From NCBI GenBank assembly GCA_900468805.1, contig UEIF01000027.1:62001-126000 (forward strand): a stretch of DNA of 64,000 nucleotides, in the 5' to 3' direction. A program made the position numbers and the translations under genes. This DNA is from Hyphomicrobiales bacterium. GTDB taxonomy: Bacteria > Pseudomonadota > Alphaproteobacteria > Rhizobiales > Rhizobiaceae. The notes beneath the pieces were generated by a model. The model did no database searches. It was not told the origin of the DNA and was given only the letters and a program-made list of their open reading frames with translations. This document shows, piece after piece, positions 8,286 through 17,182 of this stretch (position 1 is its first letter; every line of letters starts with the position of its first letter).

Positions 8286-9533
8286 CTACGTGCCGGCCTC
8301 CGCAAGCAACAGCCGCGCCGCCACCATTGCCCCGTCGGTGCGGATCTCAGGGGCTAAGGCCGAGGCGCGCTGGCGCATTTCCGGCTGCAGCGCTGCTGAA
8401 AGTGCACTTGAAAAACTCTGAAGCGTCGGCGTTGTCCCCTCATGCGCCACGCCGATGCCGAGCGCTGCAACGCGGGATGCCCAGTAGGGCTGATCGGCTA
8501 TCTGCGCCACGACGACCTGCGGCACGCCGGCTCGGGCCGCCGCTGCCGTCGTGCCGGCCCCGCCATGATGGACGATGACCGCAACCCGCGGAAAGAGCGC
8601 CTGATGATTGGCCTCGTCGACGACGAAACAATCGCTTCTGCCATCATCGGACACCAGGCCGGCCCAGCCTTGCGACAGCACTGCCCGCCGCCCCTGCTGA
8701 CGGATAGCAGCAACGATCAGGCTGGCGGCATCCCTCAACGCATGCATCGGCATGCTGCCGAAACCGACATAGACGGGTGGCTCGCCGGCATCGAGAAAGG
8801 CCTCCAGTGCCGATGGCAGCCGCCGGTCGTCATCAAGCATCCACGCGCCCGTCTGCACCGCATCGACCAGATCCGTCTTGAGCAAAGGCCCGAGCACCGG
8901 ATCGGCGGCAAGCAATGGCCGTCTGGTCAGGACGGGATCGCGGACATTCTTAACCGGATAAAGGCCCATCGAGGCGCGCAGACGATTGAAGGCCTCACCG
9001 AACATCACATTCTTGGTTTCGATATCGTAATCCCAGAGCGCCCTGACATCCGTCACCCCGGGCGGATGCGGCCGGCCCGGAAAAGCATGCGGCTTATGAT
9101 GCTCCGATGGCAGGAAAATCGGGCAGAAGGCGGCGCCGAAATAGCGGATGCCAGCCCGGTCAGCCACCAGCCGCGCCGCCGCCATCGAAGGAAACAGGCC
9201 TGCAGCGACAATCAGATCGCAGCCTTCCGCCGCCGCCGAGAGGGCTTCGACCTGTCCTGCCATGATCGCGGCCGCCCGTTCGGAAATGCCTTCGGCGGAA
9301 CGCTCCCGCGTGTTGCCCGCCGCGCTCCTCTTCATTACCTCGCTGACCCACTGTCGCACCGGCGCATTGGCCGGCGCCAGCGGCACGCCGAAGCGCTCCA
9401 GCAAGGCTGCAAATTCCGCATCCGGCGGCGCACACACGATCGCGTCTGCGCCTGTTGTCCTCAAAGCCACTGCCAGCGCCGCCAGCGGCTGCACATCGCC
9501 CCGCGACCCGTATGTGGAAAGCAATACACGCAT
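8286..9533 (-). CDS. UGT/MGT-type glycosyltransferase (GT1-like)
   Basis: 415 residues with the GT-B layout of GT1 enzymes. The N-terminus MRVLLSTYGSRGDVQPLAALAVAL is typical of sterol/macrolide UGT-like proteins. The C-terminal donor-binding region carries VIVHHGGAGTTAAAARAGVPQVV followed by the DQPYWASRV motif that contacts the nucleotide sugar. It should transfer a sugar from a UDP- or dTDP-sugar to a lipid or small hydrophobic acceptor at the membrane surface. It is the last gene of a minus-strand group with a sugar isomerase-like protein and polysaccharide-type glycosyltransferases, though 170 bp separates it from the previous one. Confidence 0.9.
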   Translation of the reverse strand: MRVLLSTYGSRGDVQPLAALAVALRTTGADAIVCAPPDAEFAALLERFGVPLAPANAPVRQWVSEVMKRSAAGNTRERSAEGISERAAAIMAGQVEALSAAAEGCDLIVAAGLFPSMAAARLVADRAGIRYFGAAFCPIFLPSEHHKPHAFPGRPHPPGVTDVRALWDYDIETKNVMFGEAFNRLRASMGLYPVKNVRDPVLTRRPLLAADPVLGPLLKTDLVDAVQTGAWMLDDDRRLPSALEAFLDAGEPPVYVGFGSMPMHALRDAASLIVAAIRQQGRRAVLSQGWAGLVSDDGRSDCFVVDEANHQALFPRVAVIVHHGGAGTTAAAARAGVPQVVVAQIADQPYWASRVAALGIGVAHEGTTPTLQSFSSALSAALQPEMRQRASALAPEIRTDGAMVAARLLLAEAGT

Positions 9534-9703
9534 GCTCTTCTCCCGATGCTGTTGATCAGGATAAGCGTTCTACGCCTCGACCGGGGTCTTGCCGCAAGTC
9601 CCCCCTGCGCCATATCTAAAGGCATAGCAGGGAGCGTGATCGCACCCTGCCAGCCTCTTCCCCCTCATTTCGCGCGATAAACGGTAAAGGCAGCCCTGCG
9701 ATC

Positions 9704-10468
9704 CTACGTCAGGAACCGGCTGAGATAGGCATAGCTGCGCGCCGCAAATTCGAAGGGCAGTCGCGGATTGTCGTGTTCGACGACGAAAAGCCGGGCGCCG
9801 CTCGCCATCGCCGCCCGCCAGAGAGATGGCCAGAGCAGCACGCCGGAGCCGACATTTGCCCAGCCGTCCTCGTCCGGATCCATGTCATCGGGCGCCTGAT
9901 CCTTCACATGCACCGAGACCAGCACGCCGGCATAACGCCTGATCCATTCGATGGCATTGGGCTGGGCGCGCGCGAGCCACGCAATATCCGCCTGCCAGGT
10001 AAGCGGGCTTCCCCTGGCTGCCTCGAACATCAGCTCGAAGCCGTAGCGCCCGCCGATGGTGCGCTCGAAGCCCGCCGTCTTGTTGTGATAGCCGAGCGCG
10101 ATGCCATCGGCCTTCATCTGTTCCGAGAGCGCGCCGAGCTCATGGCCGATCCGCTGCCATGCGGCTTTCGTTTCCTTCGCCACCAATGGCGCCGGATGCG
10201 GCACGAAGAGCTGCCCGATGCCGCACTGCTGGCAGGCCTCGACAAACCGCCGCCGCTCGCTGCGCAGCGCCTCCAGCCCGACATGGGCGGATGGCGCCAC
10301 CAGCCCGTTCCTGACAAGCCCGGCCTGCAGGTTATCGGCATCGCGCAGATGCCCCTCCAGCGGCTCGACCGCGCCATAACCGGCAGAAGCCGCCTTTTCG
10401 AGCTGCGTGCCGAGATCTCCAAGGCCGCGCATCGAAAAGAGCTGCAGCGAAAGCATCGGTTTCGTCAT
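9704..10468 (-). CDS. Sugar phosphate isomerase/epimerase family protein
   Basis: 254 residues with the xylose-isomerase-like TIM-barrel pattern: LSLQLFSMRGLGDLGTQLEKAASAGYGAVEPLEG at the N-terminus, YHNKTAGFE in the middle, DIAWLARAQ, VHVKDQAPDD and FVVEHDNP near the end, which provide the acidic/His metal ligands. Such proteins isomerise or epimerise sugars, inositols or keto-acids; the substrate cannot be told from sequence. The start MTKPMLSLQ at 10468 follows GGAGAG; a longer frame to 10576 has no homology. It sits between GINT1-like and GT1-like genes on the same strand. Confidence 0.85.
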   Translation of the reverse strand: MTKPMLSLQLFSMRGLGDLGTQLEKAASAGYGAVEPLEGHLRDADNLQAGLVRNGLVAPSAHVGLEALRSERRRFVEACQQCGIGQLFVPHPAPLVAKETKAAWQRIGHELGALSEQMKADGIALGYHNKTAGFERTIGGRYGFELMFEAARGSPLTWQADIAWLARAQPNAIEWIRRYAGVLVSVHVKDQAPDDMDPDEDGWANVGSGVLLWPSLWRAAMASGARLFVVEHDNPRLPFEFAARSYAYLSRFLT

Positions 10469-10588
10469 CGCCGCTCTCCAGACCATTGTCGCCCTCGCCG
10501 GCAAGGCATCCCGACCGCTCCTCCGCATCGAATCCGAGGACAGTTTCGCCTGTGTCGGCGCAGATTGCGAGGGCAAAAGCGGCCGATA

Positions 10589-11521
10589 TCACCCCATTGC
10601 GGACAAGGCGGGCTTCGGCAGCAGCTTGCGTTTGAGATTGACGATATGGCGGCCGAAGGATCTGTCGATACGCTTCACATCGATCAGCGTCAGGTCTCCG
10701 CAGGCGGAAAATGTGTGGAGGCCGTCGGGGTAATCGGCAGTGGCGAGATCGCCCGTCAACTGCGCCGGCAGATGCGCGCAGGTCACATGCGTTTCGCTGA
10801 GCAGGCTGAAGCGCAGGAAGCGCAGGCCACCGCCATAGCTGACACTGCAATCCTGAACCGGCAGGATGATCTGGCCGTCAGCACCGATAAAGGGCGTGCC
10901 GCCCGGCCGGGCGCCGGAGCGATCCACCAGAATCGGGTTCTGCGGATGGTTTTTCCACGGGCCGGTCAGCCGATCGGCAAAAGCGATATGCAGCTCGCGC
11001 TGGTCTCGCGCGCCGGGCCCGACAAGCGTGTAGAACATCCACCACTTGCCCTGATGCTCGGTGAGACAGGCCTCGGCAGCCGGCACACCGGCCAGCAGCA
11101 CCGTTTCCCGCACCCAGCCATCGGGAAACGAGCGGGCACGGTACAGTGCGACCTCCCCCGCCTTATGGCTTTCCGGCATCATCAGCACCTCTCCATCCTG
11201 CTCGATCAGGAAGGGATAGGAGAGATGAAAAGGCCTGGTGAGCGCCACCGCCTTGCCGCGCCATTGCAGGTTCGGCCCCACCAGTTCATGGCGCTCGATG
11301 AAGCCATGCTTGGTGTGATAGTCATAGGCCTCCACGAAGACGTGCAGGCTGTCGCCCCGCTTCACGGCAAAAGGGTCTGCGAGATACCGCCAGGGGCCGG
11401 GATCGGGCAGCCATGTGATACGATCAGAACAATCCGCCAAAGTCTCGGCATCGAGCAGCGCCTCGGCAGGTGCCGGCACGATGCCGACCTGCCAGAAATC
11501 ACTCTTGGGCTTCAGACGCAT
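10589..11521 (-). CDS. GINT1-like beta-propeller glycosyltransferase-associated protein
   Basis: 310 residues. Repeated strand motifs such as WRYLADPFAV, HVFVEAYDYH, LSYPFLIEQDGEVLMMPES, WWMFYTLVG and GPWKNHPQNPI match the five-bladed propeller domain found beside plant glucosamine inositolphosphorylceramide transferases and in many bacterial polysaccharide clusters, distantly like GH43-type propellers. It is a binding or catalytic module of unproven activity. Its start lies 23 bp inside the end of the GT4 gene, so translation is coupled and the two probably work on the same glycan. Confidence 0.75.
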   Translation of the reverse strand: MRLKPKSDFWQVGIVPAPAEALLDAETLADCSDRITWLPDPGPWRYLADPFAVKRGDSLHVFVEAYDYHTKHGFIERHELVGPNLQWRGKAVALTRPFHLSYPFLIEQDGEVLMMPESHKAGEVALYRARSFPDGWVRETVLLAGVPAAEACLTEHQGKWWMFYTLVGPGARDQRELHIAFADRLTGPWKNHPQNPILVDRSGARPGGTPFIGADGQIILPVQDCSVSYGGGLRFLRFSLLSETHVTCAHLPAQLTGDLATADYPDGLHTFSACGDLTLIDVKRIDRSFGRHIVNLKRKLLPKPALSAMG

Positions 11522-12740
11522 AGATCAACCGCGGCTGATCGATGTCGGGTGCAGCCTGGACTGCCGCTCCGCGGGCAACCCGGGAATAGAAATCGAGAAC
11601 ATTGGCGATACCTGCCGAACGAGAGAAAGGAGCCAAGTCGTAGCCTACGCGCGACAGGCGGACAACGGATTCTTCCCGCATCACATCGCCGAGCGCCTCG
11701 GAAAGCTGCTCGATCGAGCCGGGTGCGACCAGCGTCACCGGATGCTCGCGCAGATATTCCGACGGGCCTTCGGCGGCTGTCGCGATGATCGGCAACCCCT
11801 CATGCATGGCTTCGAGAATGGCAAGCCCCGCCGATTCTTCGCGGGACGGCGAGACGAAGAGATCGAGATTGCGCAGGAACCCCGGAACATTGTTGTAATG
11901 GCCGAGCAGATGGATGCGGCTGTCGCCCTTGGCAAGCTTTTCCAGCGCGGCGCGATGCGGCCCCTCGCCGACGATGACAAGAGCGGCATTGGCGGGTGCC
12001 GCCTTCCGGAAGGCCGACACCAGCACGTCATATCCCTTGCTGAGATGCAGGCGTCCGACGCTGCCGACAAGCCGTGTTTCGCGCGGCAAATTCAACTGCG
12101 CACGAAGGTCGATGCTCTCGGGGGACTTGACGTCGGGCAGCCAGTTGGAAATCAGCGCCGACTGGCCGTCATATTTGCCAAGCCGCGTCGACTGGGCGGC
12201 ATTGACGCAGATCACCCCGTCGAGACGGGCATGCTGTTTGGCTTTGTAGCCAACATGCAGGGTCGCGATCCGGGCGACGCTGTCGGGCGCTGCGGCAAGC
12301 GCCTTGCAGCCATGGCTGAGATGCCCATGGCCGATCTCGATCCCTGTCCGCCCAGCCAGCCACCTGATCCTGAGACCACGCAGGAACGGCATCGAAAATC
12401 CGTGGAAAATAACCTTCTCGGAAAGCAACCCCGCCATCGGCGAGCCGTATCGCCCGGCAACGTGCACCTCGTGCCCAAGAGCAGCCTGCCCATTGGCGAG
12501 GTCAACGCAGTATCGTTCCGATCCCGCAACTCTGGAAGAGAACAAGACATGCAGAATTTTCAACTTGGGAGATGCTACCGGATCGGCAGCCGTATAGGCA
12601 CGCGGGTGCAACTCACCCACGAAATCATTTCGAGCGCTCAAGATACACCTCAGACCGATGGCCGATCGAGTTGAGATGTTTGCCGAACACTGCTCGATAG
12701 CTTCTGGCGATGATCTACATTGCGGAAGCATTACCGACAA
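11499..12740 (-). CDS. Glycosyltransferase family 4
   Basis: The GT-B glycosyltransferase core runs from KILHVLFSSRVAGSERYCVDLANG to the C-terminal donor site with SPSREESAGLAILEAMHEGLPIIAT, where the paired Glu residues (E-x7-E) contact the nucleotide sugar. The middle contains VGSVGRLHLSKGYDVLVSAF, typical of family 4. The enzyme is retaining and cytoplasmic, and adds a sugar to a surface polysaccharide or lipid carrier. The start is uncertain: 12740 is a TTG giving 413 residues, but homology begins only near residue 58, so a GTG or TTG closer to 12570-12620 is equally possible. It overlaps the next gene by 23 bp. Confidence 0.88.
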   Translation of the reverse strand: MSVMLPQCRSSPEAIEQCSANISTRSAIGLRCILSARNDFVGELHPRAYTAADPVASPKLKILHVLFSSRVAGSERYCVDLANGQAALGHEVHVAGRYGSPMAGLLSEKVIFHGFSMPFLRGLRIRWLAGRTGIEIGHGHLSHGCKALAAAPDSVARIATLHVGYKAKQHARLDGVICVNAAQSTRLGKYDGQSALISNWLPDVKSPESIDLRAQLNLPRETRLVGSVGRLHLSKGYDVLVSAFRKAAPANAALVIVGEGPHRAALEKLAKGDSRIHLLGHYNNVPGFLRNLDLFVSPSREESAGLAILEAMHEGLPIIATAAEGPSEYLREHPVTLVAPGSIEQLSEALGDVMREESVVRLSRVGYDLAPFSRSAGIANVLDFYSRVARGAAVQAAPDIDQPRLIYASEAQE

Positions 12741-12954
12741 GACTGGCTAAGCATACAGAATCGTAAGCTTTTACGCCACAGAACAACCATTTTTGGGGTA
12801 ACTTGCTGAAGTAGCTCTGAAAAAATTGCGGCAGTATTATGCATGACTGAAACAGCGATGAAACAGCCTGCTAAAGTGCCAAAAAAAGTCTTGAGACAAA
12901 CTTTGCGGACAACAGCAAAGCCGCCGCCTCACACCCGACCTTCGGTCCGGCACT

Positions 12955-13689
12955 TTATTTTTTCAATGCGTAGTTGATTCTGCGGACCGTCTCGGCGATG
13001 CGGATCGCATAGGTCGGCAACCGCCTCCACCAGGGAAATTTGGTTTCCCTGTAGACGGATCGTGTGCCGATATTCGAGCCGCCCTCTTTCACATCGGCCA
13101 CATTCCGACGGGTCGTATAGATCCGCGCTCGGGATGCCCAGCCCCGCTCCAATTCGATATCCCAGGGAAACCGCATGACGGCGATCTGCTTGAGGAGCTT
13201 CAGGGCGCCCATCCGCGTCACCGCATAGCAGGCGGCCGACCCTTGAGGACCATGCGTCGCCCGGCCGATCTCATCGCCCGCCGCCGAGGTGGCGACAGGC
13301 CTGAAGCCGACGGTGCGGTGATTCAAGAGCTTGATCACATCGGCGCCGGGAATCGCCGCGAGTGCGGCCTCGGCGCGCGCAACGAGATCGGCAGACAAAA
13401 TGACATCGTCCTCGACGATGATGCAGGCGGCTTCACCCGTTTCCAGAAAGGCCGAGAGCACCTTCAGGTGGCTTCGGTAGCAGCCATATTCGCCCGGCAG
13501 CATGGTCCGGCCATTGTTGCGCTGGAAGGCGCGCTCATCACAGGCCACGCGCTGATCCGCGGCAACCTCTCGCCCATCGACGCCGGCAATGCGAACAAGG
13601 TCGAACTGCAAGGATCTGGCCTGATCGGAGAGAGCATTCCACCGATCCGTGGACCGGTCCAGATTGATCACATAAATATTGATGCTCAT
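12955..13689 (-). CDS. Glycosyltransferase family 25 (LPS/exopolysaccharide type)
   Basis: 244 residues. The N-terminus INIYVINLDRSTDRWNAL is the family 25 signature, and IIVEDDVILS is the acidic metal/nucleotide-sugar site. PGEYGCYRSHLKVL and SAACYAVTRMGALKLL are further family 25 blocks. These enzymes typically add galactose or glucose to lipooligosaccharide. The start MSINIY at 13689 is chosen because the extra 23 codons to 13758 lack homology. It is separated from the GT4 gene by ~215 bp of AT-richer DNA, so it may have its own promoter while belonging to the same surface-glycan block. Confidence 0.88.
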   Translation of the reverse strand: MSINIYVINLDRSTDRWNALSDQARSLQFDLVRIAGVDGREVAADQRVACDERAFQRNNGRTMLPGEYGCYRSHLKVLSAFLETGEAACIIVEDDVILSADLVARAEAALAAIPGADVIKLLNHRTVGFRPVATSAAGDEIGRATHGPQGSAACYAVTRMGALKLLKQIAVMRFPWDIELERGWASRARIYTTRRNVADVKEGGSNIGTRSVYRETKFPWWRRLPTYAIRIAETVRRINYALKK

Positions 13690-13966
13690 CGTCCAACCAA
13701 GGTTCTGCTGCTCGAGGCCGCCACGGGCGCCCTGCATCGGGATTACGCTTTCCATCAAAAATGCTCGCCTAGCACTTCCCCCGCCAGTTGTGCAACCTGC
13801 CGTTCCGGCATTGCGGCAACGTCAGCGACGAATTTCGCTTATTCGGCCAGGAGGCAACCCGCATCATGGGGTCGGCAAAGCGCGCACGTCGATGACATCG
13901 GCTTGAATTGCCGGCCGAGAGTCTCTAGCAATCTCACCTGTCGATCAGCCCTTCAGGACGCCCAGC

Positions 13967-15310
13967 TTGCTCGCCTTCCCCTTCTCCTTAAACGATCCCA
14001 TCCAGCATCATGGCCCGCTTCCGAAAACTTCCGACGTCGTCATTATCGGCGGCGGCGTCATCGGTGTGACGACGGCGCTGTTTCTGGCCAAGCGCAACAT
14101 CTCCGTGACGCTCATCGAGAAGGGACGCATCGCCGCAGAGCAATCCTCGCGCAACTGGGGCTGGATCCGCAAGCAGGGCCGCGATGGCGACGAGTTGCCC
14201 ATCGTCATCGAGGCCTGCCGCCTGTGGAAGGAGCTCGCGGCAGAATGCGGCGAGGATATCGGCCTTACCGAGACCGGCGTTACCTATCTCGCCAACTCCG
14301 ACAAGCAGATGGCCGGCTTCGAAACCTTCATGAAGCTCGCGAACACCTACGACCTCGACACCCGCCTGCTCGACAGCGGCCAGACGGCCTCCCTCTTCAA
14401 AGGCATGTCCCGCAAATTTGCGGGATCGATGACGACACCCTCGGACCTGCGCGCCGAACCGTGGCTCGCCGTCCCCGCGCTTGCCCGGCTCGCCGCAAGG
14501 CTCGGCGTGACGATCATCGAAAACTGCGCGGCGCGAACCCTCGATATATCGGCCGGCAAAGTGAGCGGTGTATGGACCGAGGCCGGCCGCATCGGGACAT
14601 CCACAGTACTCGTCGCAGGCGGCGCCTGGTCGTCGCTCTTCCTCAGAAACCACGGCGTCTCCATTCCGCAGCTTGCTGTCCGCGCCACCGTCGCCGCAAC
14701 CGAACCTCTGGCTGAAATTCACGCCGGTGCCGCAGCCGGAGCCGATGTCGCCTTCCGCCGCAGGCAGGACGGCGGCTACACGCTGGCGCCGGCAAGCCAC
14801 CGCCTCTATCTCGGCCCCGACACCTTCCGCCACGCCACGAAATACCTGCCAACCCTCATGTCCCACCCCTTCGGCACCCGCTATTCGCCCGCAGCCCCCG
14901 AAGGCTTCCCGGACAGCTGGTCGACCCCGCGCAATTGGACTGCGGATGCCGAGAGCCCCTTCGAACGGATGCGCGTGCTGAACCCCGCTCCCGAACAATC
15001 CAGCCTCGATGCGATCAGCCGCGATTTCCAGCGCCTCTTCCCGCAATTCGAAACCGTGCGCCTGAAGACGACCTGGGCCGGCATGATCGACGCCATGCCC
15101 GACATCGTGCCGATCGTCGACCGCGTGCAGGCCATTACCGGCCTCTTAGTCGCCACAGGCATGAGCGGCCACGGCTTCGGCATCGGCCCGGGCATCGCCC
15201 GCGTGGTCTCCGACCTGATCCAGGGCAACGCTCCCGGCCACGATCTCCACCGCTTCCGGCTCTCGCGCTTCAGCGACGGCAGCCGCATCCGGCCGGGGCC
15301 GGCGATCTGA
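13967..15310 (+). CDS. FAD-dependent oxidoreductase, D-amino-acid/glycine oxidase (DadA) type
   Basis: 447 residues. DVVIIGGGVIGVTTALFLAKRN is the FAD-binding Rossmann fold and GHGFGIGPGIARVVSDLI is the C-terminal FAD-contacting segment. SSRNWGWIRKQGRD matches a subgroup that oxidises amino acids or N-methyl/polyamine-type amines. No membrane anchor. The reading frame starts at TTG 13967; no ATG is available before the conserved core, so TTG is the only reasonable start, with modest ribosome-site support. It stands alone between genes of other function, so the substrate is open. Confidence 0.85.
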   Translation: MLAFPFSLNDPIQHHGPLPKTSDVVIIGGGVIGVTTALFLAKRNISVTLIEKGRIAAEQSSRNWGWIRKQGRDGDELPIVIEACRLWKELAAECGEDIGLTETGVTYLANSDKQMAGFETFMKLANTYDLDTRLLDSGQTASLFKGMSRKFAGSMTTPSDLRAEPWLAVPALARLAARLGVTIIENCAARTLDISAGKVSGVWTEAGRIGTSTVLVAGGAWSSLFLRNHGVSIPQLAVRATVAATEPLAEIHAGAAAGADVAFRRRQDGGYTLAPASHRLYLGPDTFRHATKYLPTLMSHPFGTRYSPAAPEGFPDSWSTPRNWTADAESPFERMRVLNPAPEQSSLDAISRDFQRLFPQFETVRLKTTWAGMIDAMPDIVPIVDRVQAITGLLVATGMSGHGFGIGPGIARVVSDLIQGNAPGHDLHRFRLSRFSDGSRIRPGPAI

Positions 15311-15502
15311 GCTGACGCGAAGCCTGCGCGCCATCATGGACTGCGGCTGTGCGCCAGAATTGTCCGGGAGTTTCCATACCCGCCAGTCAGCGCAATGGGT
15401 TGAAGACGGACGTACATAAGATTTTAATCACGGCCTTAGATCGTTATTCAACCCTCACGGGTATATTCCCTCGCATCTTCGCGTTTGCAAGGCTTCAGCG
15501 TA

Positions 15503-16267
15503 ATGACGATTTTCGGCCAATCCCGCTTGGGGCGAATTGCTTATGCCATCCTGCTCATCATGATGTTCGGCTTCGATTTCGCCAAAGATCCGATAGAGCA
15601 CTTTATGATCTCCCAGCAGGATGAGGCAGCCCGCCAGTTGATGGCTCCACGTCCCGCCAAGGCCGGCTCGTCGCCAGCTGCCAGCCAAGCCGTCAATGCC
15701 AGGACCGTCACAGGCCAGAACACCAATGGCCAAGCCATCAACGGCAGGCCCATGCCGTTGATGTTCAAAGGGCAGGAGGAAATGATCAAGAAGATGGCGG
15801 CCTCCGGCCGGGGGCCGACGTCAGAGGAGATGGCGAAGCTGCGCGCAACCACGGTGGTAGGCGCCACGCAGATGATGATGGGCGGCGGCTCGACCGACAA
15901 GGAAACGGCAAGCCTCGTTGCACGGCGATCCACGTTCGAAATGCTCTACATCCTCGCGGCAATCGCGATGACTGCGGTCACTATCATCGGACTTCTTTAC
16001 ATTGTGTCGAGCCGCCTGCGCGACATCGGTTGGCCAGAATACCTGCTGTGGGCATTTCTCGCGCCGGTATTTCTCCCGAAGTTCATCGCCATCCCGCTTC
16101 CGGCAGTCGCGATCCAGGGCATTGCCGTGTTCTTTTACGGTGCGCTCCTCATTCTTGCATTCATCCCGAGCGGCGGTTTCGGCCCTCCCGCCTACCGCGT
16201 CGCGACGCCGCCTCGCGTGGCGGTCAAGCGCAAGCCCGGCCAATTCGGCAGGCTCGGCACCGAGTAG
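15503..16267 (+). CDS. DUF805-like inner-membrane protein
   Basis: 254 residues. An N-terminal membrane segment (GRIAYAILLIMMFGF) is followed by a long Gln/Ala/Met-rich hydrophilic insertion (about 35-140), and then three membrane helices. The signature SSRLRDIGWPEYLL after the second helix is the RLHDIG-type motif of DUF805 proteins. Most DUF805 proteins are ~120-150 residues, so the ~100-residue hydrophilic insertion is unusual. ATG at 15503 (MTIFGQSRLGR) matches the family start; six earlier in-frame codons are probably not used. No functional clue from neighbours. Confidence 0.7.
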   Translation: MTIFGQSRLGRIAYAILLIMMFGFDFAKDPIEHFMISQQDEAARQLMAPRPAKAGSSPAASQAVNARTVTGQNTNGQAINGRPMPLMFKGQEEMIKKMAASGRGPTSEEMAKLRATTVVGATQMMMGGGSTDKETASLVARRSTFEMLYILAAIAMTAVTIIGLLYIVSSRLRDIGWPEYLLWAFLAPVFLPKFIAIPLPAVAIQGIAVFFYGALLILAFIPSGGFGPPAYRVATPPRVAVKRKPGQFGRLGTE

Positions 16268-16318
16268 CAGCGCGCCTGCCTGTCTTCCCTCGCCCTTGCA
16301 GTCGAGGACGCTTCAGCC

Positions 16319-17125
16319 CTACCTCCGCCTCGCGATGAAAACCGACGTCGTCATATTCCTGGTGACGACACCGCCAAAATCGGCCCTTGCCAGTTCTTCC
16401 AACGCATTCAGCAGCTTTTCGCGCTTCTCCGCTTCCAATGCCACGACATTCGAATAGGTCGCGTAAAGTCGCCGCACCGCAGGCGGATCGAGCGTCAGCG
16501 TCCACTCGAACATGACAGGCGGCTCGCACTGAAACGAGGCCTCCTCAAAATCCCTGAGCCGGGCCTCGCTATCGAGCCCGTGAGGCGTCAGCGTCGTCCC
16601 TCCACCGGACGGGCTTGCGCGATGCCCGGCAAAGAGATGCGCGCTCGCCTCGTGAAAGGGGTCGGGCCTGATATTGTCGCCAAAGACGTTCCAGATCAGC
16701 GCCACAGCACCGCCATCGCGAAGCAGCGCATGGATACGCCGCAGCGCCGGAACGGCATCAAGCCAATGAAATGCCGTAGCGCTGACGACGAGGTCGTAGG
16801 ACTGCGGAGCCTCGTCCAGCTCTTCAAAGGGCTGCTCGATCACCTCGAATTCGGAGCGGCGCAGTCGCGTACGCAGGAATTCCGCAAGCCTCCTGTCCGG
16901 CTCGACGGCGAGCAGCCGCTGTGGCCCATGGTCCAGAAGATGTTCCGTGGCAAGTCCGGTTCCCGCGCCGATCTCCAGTATCGAGATACCGCATCGCAAT
17001 CCGGCACGCTGCCGCAACACATCCCACACCGCCGGCGGATAAGGTGGCCGGGCTAACTGATAGTTTTCGGGGCTAAGTCCAAAGGCTTCCCGGCCAAATG
17101 AACGGGCAAGGGTATCACCGGACAT
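16319..17125 (-). CDS. Class I SAM-dependent methyltransferase
   Basis: 268 residues. Motif I ISILEIGAGTGLATEHLLDHG (about 45-65), then LLAVEPDRRLAEFL, YDLVVSATAFHWLD and LLRDGGAVALIWNVF give the full methyltransferase core. The LARPPYPPAVWDVL N-terminus and HWLD motif are typical of the trans-aconitate / Methyltransf_11 group. The start MSGDTLARSFG at 17125 is preferred over 17179. It is on the same strand and 57 bp downstream of the carbonic anhydrase gene, possibly co-transcribed. Substrate unknown. Confidence 0.85.
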   Translation of the reverse strand: MSGDTLARSFGREAFGLSPENYQLARPPYPPAVWDVLRQRAGLRCGISILEIGAGTGLATEHLLDHGPQRLLAVEPDRRLAEFLRTRLRRSEFEVIEQPFEELDEAPQSYDLVVSATAFHWLDAVPALRRIHALLRDGGAVALIWNVFGDNIRPDPFHEASAHLFAGHRASPSGGGTTLTPHGLDSEARLRDFEEASFQCEPPVMFEWTLTLDPPAVRRLYATYSNVVALEAEKREKLLNALEELARADFGGVVTRNMTTSVFIARRR

Positions 17126-17182
17126 GACGATCTCCGCGCTGATCGGCGTAGACCTATCCCATTCGGCAGGAAAGCGCACCCG

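Noticed and set aside
9773..11788. A 671-codon plus-strand open frame opposite the isomerase, GINT1-like and GT4 genes
   Set aside because: High-GC shadow frame; its translation is rich in Arg, His and Pro and crosses gene boundaries of three recognisable minus-strand genes.
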